From positions 1-64,000 of the forward strand of contig CAJUET010000011.1 in the NCBI GenBank assembly GCA_910585595.1: DNA of 64,000 nt, in the 5' to 3' direction. The position numbers and the translations under genes were made by a program. Numbering within the stretch: position 1 is the first letter of the stretch; every line of letters starts with the position of its first letter. Positions 60,501 through 64,000 of this stretch are shown one piece after another. Source of the stretch: an uncultured Christensenella sp. GTDB lineage: Bacteria > Bacillota > Clostridia > Christensenellales > Borkfalkiaceae. Below the pieces are notes generated by a model. It saw only the letters and a list, made by a program, of their open reading frames with translations. It did no database searches and had not been told where the DNA came from.

Positions 60501-63483
60501 CGTTCGTATAACTTCCGTTCGCGATTTCGCTTGCCAAGCCCACGTACTTAATTTCGCTTAATCTTATACCGTAATAATTTAGCTCCACGCGCTTCTTATC
60601 GGACGATTCAACCCTCTCCAAATCATCTCTGATTCCGTAATCAAACGAAAGGCAATCACCGCCCGCGTAGATAATTTCTTTCAAATGACCGTTCTCATAA
60701 TGATACTTTGTTCGTCTGCCGCGCACGTCCGTAATTTCAGTAAGCCAATTCCCGTATTCGCTATAATTGAACTTGATCGCCTTTCCCTTGTTATCTGTAA
60801 GCGCCGTGATCCTGTTCCTGTCGTCGCGCTCCACAATCAGCGTGTTTTCGTAATGATCGAAAATGACGCTTAAATCGCCGTTTTTATTATACCCCTTTAC
60901 GATTTGCCCGTTCGTGAGATAATGCACAGGCAGAACCTTGCGGTGTTCCTCCAGCTTTTCGTATGCGTTGATATATTCCTTAAAATACGTTTCAAGCTGC
61001 TCTTTGTTATCCTCGCTCTTGGTTGTGAGGGCGTCGAGCTGATCTTGCACTAATTTCAATTGCAACTTATTTTGAGGCATTAATTTGTTGGATATTCTGT
61101 TGCTTTGATTTCGCAATTGAATCAGTTGATCATTTATATTGCTTATTTGCTTGTTATGATTACACATTCTTAAATCCCAATAGGAAGTATCTGCAGCCGA
61201 AGCATTTACATATCTAAGCAAGTAATTATCCTTTTCCTTTTGCAAATCGTCAATAGAAAACCCAATGGATTCTTTATTAACCCTCAATGAATTAATTTGA
61301 TCGGAACACGAGTAGATTTGTGCCCAATACGCACTATCTTGCTGTTCGCAATCATCTTTTTGCAAAAGCAAAGAACGCAAGCTAATTGCTTCGCTTTGTG
61401 TAAGCAACAGGTTTTCATCGATATCGTTTTTGTAATCTTCGTACTGCTTAACGGCAAGTTTATCCAACCCGCCGATTACGCCCTTCAAGCTGTTTATGAT
61501 TTCGCCCGTTTCTTTATTTACGATCGCAAAATCTTTCAGAGCCCCGAAATAAGAGTCCTTCCGTTCTTCCAGCTGCTTTATCTCGTCGCTTCTGTCCTCG
61601 TAAAACTCTGCGTTTTTCACCCCTTCAAGCTTGGTCGTCGCCTTCCAGCCGCCCGAAAGAATTTCTTCCTTGATTACCTCGTGCCCGCTTGAATCCTTCA
61701 ATCCGCCGTCCGTTTGCACGGTTACGTCCGACTTGGGAACTTCGATTTTATTATTCTGCGCGTCGATATAGCAATAGCGCGTTTTGAACCCGTGTTTATC
61801 GCCCTGCGCGTCGGTATATACATAGTCCGCTTCAAGGGTGCTATCGGTGTTTTTTTCCAGCTTTTCATGAAGATTTAATCTTACGTTTTGCCCGCAATAA
61901 TTATTTTCGCCGCTCTTCTTATACACCTGCGAAACAGGGAAATCGATCGTAAGTCCGTCGCCCGAAGCCGCCGCAAACGCCGCTGTAAATTCCCCCGTGC
62001 GCACATTCAAACGTCCTTCGGTATGCGGAACAAGCTCCACCTCTTTATGGCACGGCTCCGTCTTTTCCTCGGCAAAACGTTCGATTTCCAATACGGGCGG
62101 ATATTCCGTGTTGGAAAAGCTGCCGCAAAAAGTATTTACTTTATAGCCGTATATCTTGTCAAAGTCCGTCATCGGCACTTCGAGAATGAGAACGGCTCTA
62201 CCGCCCCCGTATTTAAGCGCCTGCGTTATATCCAGCTCCAAATCTCCTTCGGCGGAATCATAGTATCTGCTTGTTTCGTTCACCGTAAACGTTCCGCTGA
62301 AATTGCCTATGGGCGTTAGCCGTAACTTCGCTTTAATGATATCCTTTCTATTAAGGATATTTTCGCCTTTAATTACAATTCTTGTGCGATACCCGTTCGG
62401 ATACATATCCGATACTTTCAATTCGGAAGCGTAATCTCTTTCCCAACTCTCTCTCGTGTAAATGCGATACCCCGAATTCATCCCCGAACCGGAACCGGAA
62501 TAACCCGACGCGCCACCCGAGCTTGTACCGGCTCCGTCCGCGATAAAACGACTGCGTTCTACAATTACTTCCATCAGGCTTTCGCTTACGGTTACGATCT
62601 GCGGGTCGATCGTCACGGGAAATGTACGACTTTCGTCGTTGATCCATTCCGCGCTTGCTACCACCGTGAACGTGAACCGCCCGTCCGCTTTTTTATCCAG
62701 CTCGTAATATACTTCGTCGCTCCGCTCCATGGCGCCGTCGTACATGAAAGGGCTCGGAATACGGAACTCGCATTTCTCTTGTTTGCTACCCGCTTCGGAA
62801 TAAAACTCCAAGCTGCGGTTATCCGCCGAAAGCTTGAGCTTCAAACCGTTCGTTCTTAAATCGAAATCGTAGCGATACTCCTCCGCGCGCTCCTTTACGA
62901 TAATGTTCTCTTTGACGTTATTTCCGCTTAAACGGTATTCGAGGTCCGTATTTTCTTCGATATCCCTGTACACCGCGCCCGTTGCGATTTTTTTTGCCGC
63001 CTCGCCGAGCTTATGCAGAATTTCAAGCACGGGCTTTTTCTCGATACGCTGCTCGCCCGCCTTCCGCTGCTTTCCCAAAAATTCCCAAGAAATCGTTTTG
63101 CCGTCTTTTTCAAGCTGAATGCGCTTGCCCTTATCCGCTTTCGTAATAGCCGTTTTGATTGCCCCGCAAACGGTTTCGAATACGTCGCCGTTTTCTTTGA
63201 ACGTGTTGTCGATCGCCTTCCAAACGTTTTCCTTCTTATCGTAGAAATTCACGGGAATGCACGAAATGATTTCCTTCTCCGTTCTGTTATTCAATTTACA
63301 CAAATAACCGTTTTCGTTTATTTCGCTGCTTACCGCGGCTGCGTTTTTCGGCATAATGCCCGCAAACTCGCTTTGGGAAGGAGCAGCATCCTTCTCTTGC
63401 TTCGGCGCAAGAATTTCTTTGATTTTTTCTACGCCCTCTTCCACCGTTTTATTGATAGCTTCCTTGATTTTGATCGTACCCAT
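57541..63483 (-). CDS. Full-length Rhs/YD-repeat polymorphic toxin (WapA-like), 1980 residues
   Basis: AAAGGAG lies eight bases before the ATG at 63483. The N-terminal 300 residues resemble the wall-associated-protein N-terminus (SRTFPVTIDPQI). A DNRLRE-like beta domain follows (about 310-470), then a long helical, coiled-coil insert (about 660-880). About 40 YD/Rhs repeats (YDxxGNxxS-type) run from 920 to 1760, forming the toxin-enclosing cocoon. The core RYYDPEIGRFITIDGIEYLD to NLYAYCGDNPVM is at about 1775-1812. The last 165 residues are the variable toxin: Gly-rich pre-toxin, then HYSKHVIDEGQKAIAKNI and KISGAPGGIFNVNGLIRSFWY, perhaps an RNase-like fold (uncertain). There is no clear signal peptide. 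Confidence 0.9.
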   Translation of the reverse strand: MGTIKIKEAINKTVEEGVEKIKEILAPKQEKDAAPSQSEFAGIMPKNAAAVSSEINENGYLCKLNNRTEKEIISCIPVNFYDKKENVWKAIDNTFKENGDVFETVCGAIKTAITKADKGKRIQLEKDGKTISWEFLGKQRKAGEQRIEKKPVLEILHKLGEAAKKIATGAVYRDIEENTDLEYRLSGNNVKENIIVKERAEEYRYDFDLRTNGLKLKLSADNRSLEFYSEAGSKQEKCEFRIPSPFMYDGAMERSDEVYYELDKKADGRFTFTVVASAEWINDESRTFPVTIDPQIVTVSESLMEVIVERSRFIADGAGTSSGGASGYSGSGSGMNSGYRIYTRESWERDYASELKVSDMYPNGYRTRIVIKGENILNRKDIIKAKLRLTPIGNFSGTFTVNETSRYYDSAEGDLELDITQALKYGGGRAVLILEVPMTDFDKIYGYKVNTFCGSFSNTEYPPVLEIERFAEEKTEPCHKEVELVPHTEGRLNVRTGEFTAAFAAASGDGLTIDFPVSQVYKKSGENNYCGQNVRLNLHEKLEKNTDSTLEADYVYTDAQGDKHGFKTRYCYIDAQNNKIEVPKSDVTVQTDGGLKDSSGHEVIKEEILSGGWKATTKLEGVKNAEFYEDRSDEIKQLEERKDSYFGALKDFAIVNKETGEIINSLKGVIGGLDKLAVKQYEDYKNDIDENLLLTQSEAISLRSLLLQKDDCEQQDSAYWAQIYSCSDQINSLRVNKESIGFSIDDLQKEKDNYLLRYVNASAADTSYWDLRMCNHNKQISNINDQLIQLRNQSNRISNKLMPQNKLQLKLVQDQLDALTTKSEDNKEQLETYFKEYINAYEKLEEHRKVLPVHYLTNGQIVKGYNKNGDLSVIFDHYENTLIVERDDRNRITALTDNKGKAIKFNYSEYGNWLTEITDVRGRRTKYHYENGHLKEIIYAGGDCLSFDYGIRDDLERVESSDKKRVELNYYGIRLSEIKYVGLASEIANGSYTNDYIEIGNYTLSYDFDLHAVTIYESEKKLKEKYVFNGDDNIAEYYKEEGGVITAAEKYTYGAYQYGRFESKTAETAKTETLNKTALASFVFEAGEKTTVYYDGVENATKKVESGKQISENTFAATTTLYEYDGDRRCVKETAVTKLSGGATNEYTAITTYAYNANGAVVRKESWVDGEEFTSGKTIEETIYDEHGNDVKSFSYNSLDTSSKFYKEKEYSEDRKVTAEKDETGATSVEYEYIEGADVVRSEKRANGSTFAYGHDSGDTVTAITQSTAEGEENSTQTHYTLGEVTKLVSGNTEVEYAYDGKRRKKAIKLNGAENYICYAYGTDDRTVTETNAKGEKITTVTDKQGNVVSVKYNDAEQFTNTYENGRLKTTSDKVTNETSDYTYDTLGNVTAFTRGEYTEANTYDAYGNVTEYNQNGRIYAYAYKNNAARDLKSVTVEGITITPEKDILGRNKGKEISVGESKLAGEYLYYRKVGDHATNMPSAVYFGQKKGNDFAIRDNVKYEYDKSGNICKIYENGALSVRYEYDSIDRLVREDNKKLGFTVLFAYDNCGNIISKRQTAFTLKTKVEECEFEETLYSYDKDKLLSFGTEMCEYDEIGNPTLYRGKAATWEKGRQMKSFGGNTFTYDGSERRIGKNGVTFTYDSNGKLIASSNGLEYLYDETGVFGIKHGGNAYLYRKDAQGNIVALIDSSGAVVVKYVYDAWGNHAVLDADGNDIADADHIGNLNPFRYRSYFYDVETELYYLQTRYYDPEIGRFITIDGIEYLDPESINGLNLYAYCGDNPVMRTDETGTMPNWLKWLIGGIVIVGLIIATVATGGAAGGVAGFILAGALKGAIVGAVSGALIGGMIGGITSVINGGSFWKGFADGAADGFMGGAIIGGVTGALSNGFKVIQAAKSWVSTGGKTGYQQMVKHYSKHVIDEGQKAIAKNIVNYTKQASQFFVNNNSAGHLLREGVIKISGAPGGIFNVNGLIRSFWYI

Positions 63484-63504
63484 GATTTTTTCTCCTTTAT
63501 ATTT

Positions 63505-64000
63505 TTAATTATTTTTTTCCAATGTAATTGCCGTAACGTGAAGAAACAGATTATCCGGCAAAATAATCTCTTCGATTGCGGAGTTTCCCGCTAAATCCAA
63601 AATGCAGTGATGCAGACACGCCAGATGATCGCCCTTTCCCGAAGTGATCATATAACGCGCCGAAAAAATGTTTTTTCCGAAAAACGCCCTGTCCCTGTAA
63701 TCCTCCGAAGCTTTATGCGCCCAATCGATAAACGGTATTTTAAGCGGCTCTTCTGCGCCGTCGCAATACCGTATCCGCACGACGTCGAAGGTATCGCCCC
63801 AATATGCAAAGCCCAAAACGTGCAATCTGTTTGCGAATTGATCGACTTTGATCGTCTGCCCGTCGCACTGCACGTTATCGAAGTCACCGAACACAAACCG
63901 AAACGGAACGCCGCCGATCTCGTCGTTCGGTTTGATTTTCAAATCCTTTTCATCGATATATTCTCCGTCTAACCCGACGGAATCGTCGTCCCCTTCTTGC
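63505..64000 (-). CDS. C-terminal part of a protein with a beta-sandwich domain (runs off the window)
   Basis: The frame is open from 63505 to the window edge. The first possible start inside is a TTG at 63942 that has no good ribosome site, so the gene probably begins outside. Visible features are GGVPFRFVFGDFDNVQCDGQTI, LHVLGFAYWGDTFDVVRIRY, IPFIDWAH and LPDNLFLHVTAITLE. I remember this pattern as a C-terminal beta-sandwich in clostridial glycoside hydrolases and related proteins (moderate to low certainty). It stops 21 bases before the Rhs gene and may be co-transcribed with it. Confidence 0.6.
   Translation of the reverse strand, partial: QEGDDDSVGLDGEYIDEKDLKIKPNDEIGGVPFRFVFGDFDNVQCDGQTIKVDQFANRLHVLGFAYWGDTFDVVRIRYCDGAEEPLKIPFIDWAHKASEDYRDRAFFGKNIFSARYMITSGKGDHLACLHHCILDLAGNSAIEEIILPDNLFLHVTAITLEKNN

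Overview
The window looks like chromosomal DNA of an uncultured, probably gut-associated Clostridia (Bacillota) lineage. Supporting signs are a spoIIGA-sigE sporulation pair, a clostridial HPr-like protein without the active-site histidine, DUF4364 and TSCPD small proteins, L-serine dehydratase, MnmE, strong Shine-Dalgarno sequences and consensus sigma-A promoters, moderate GC content, and many MBG/YDG-type surface proteins.

Layout. 97-5442 (-): one long surface-protein gene split by an in-frame TAG. It is driven by a consensus promoter and carries a run of ten G in its fifth to eighth codons, the architecture of a phase-variable locus. 5.6-14.4 kb: ordinary chromosomal genes (short-chain dehydrogenase, tRNA-Ser(CGA), amidase-like protein, Nudix hydrolase, HPr-like protein, DUF4364, TSCPD protein, serine dehydratase, HAD phosphatase, LysR regulator, mnmE). 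14.6-40.5 kb (-): an unbroken ten-gene, roughly 26-kb transcription unit behind one consensus promoter. Its proteins are a double pseudoenzyme (degenerate GH3-like module, two membrane segments, degenerate AAA module), two membrane-anchored McrB-like AAA ATPases with identical motors, a DUF2357-like coiled-coil protein without a nuclease, two membrane-anchored MBG/YDG repeat proteins (739 and 2716 residues) and four membrane proteins. I do not recognise this combination as a described system. It is my main candidate for something new, most likely an ATP-driven envelope machine built from McrBC-derived parts. 40.7-42.3 kb: pro-sigma-E and its processing protease. 42.5-42.6 kb: a cluster of DnaA boxes. 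42.68 kb: tRNA-Arg(ACG).

42.96-47.26 kb is accessory DNA: a Ser/Thr kinase-like gene broken at a run of nine A/T, then eight small plus-strand genes of the kind carried by integrative elements. 47.26-63.5 kb (-) is a polymorphic-toxin locus. One full-length Rhs/YD-repeat protein with its immunity gene is followed by seven promoterless, 5'-truncated Rhs tips. Six of these have their own immunity gene, and the last is truncated. Each truncated tip begins within about 0-70 bases of the hairpin that ends the preceding immunity gene, so the array reads as a stack of displaced toxin-immunity cassettes.

All functional calls come from reading the sequence. No database search was run, so family names rest on remembered motifs and are graded accordingly.
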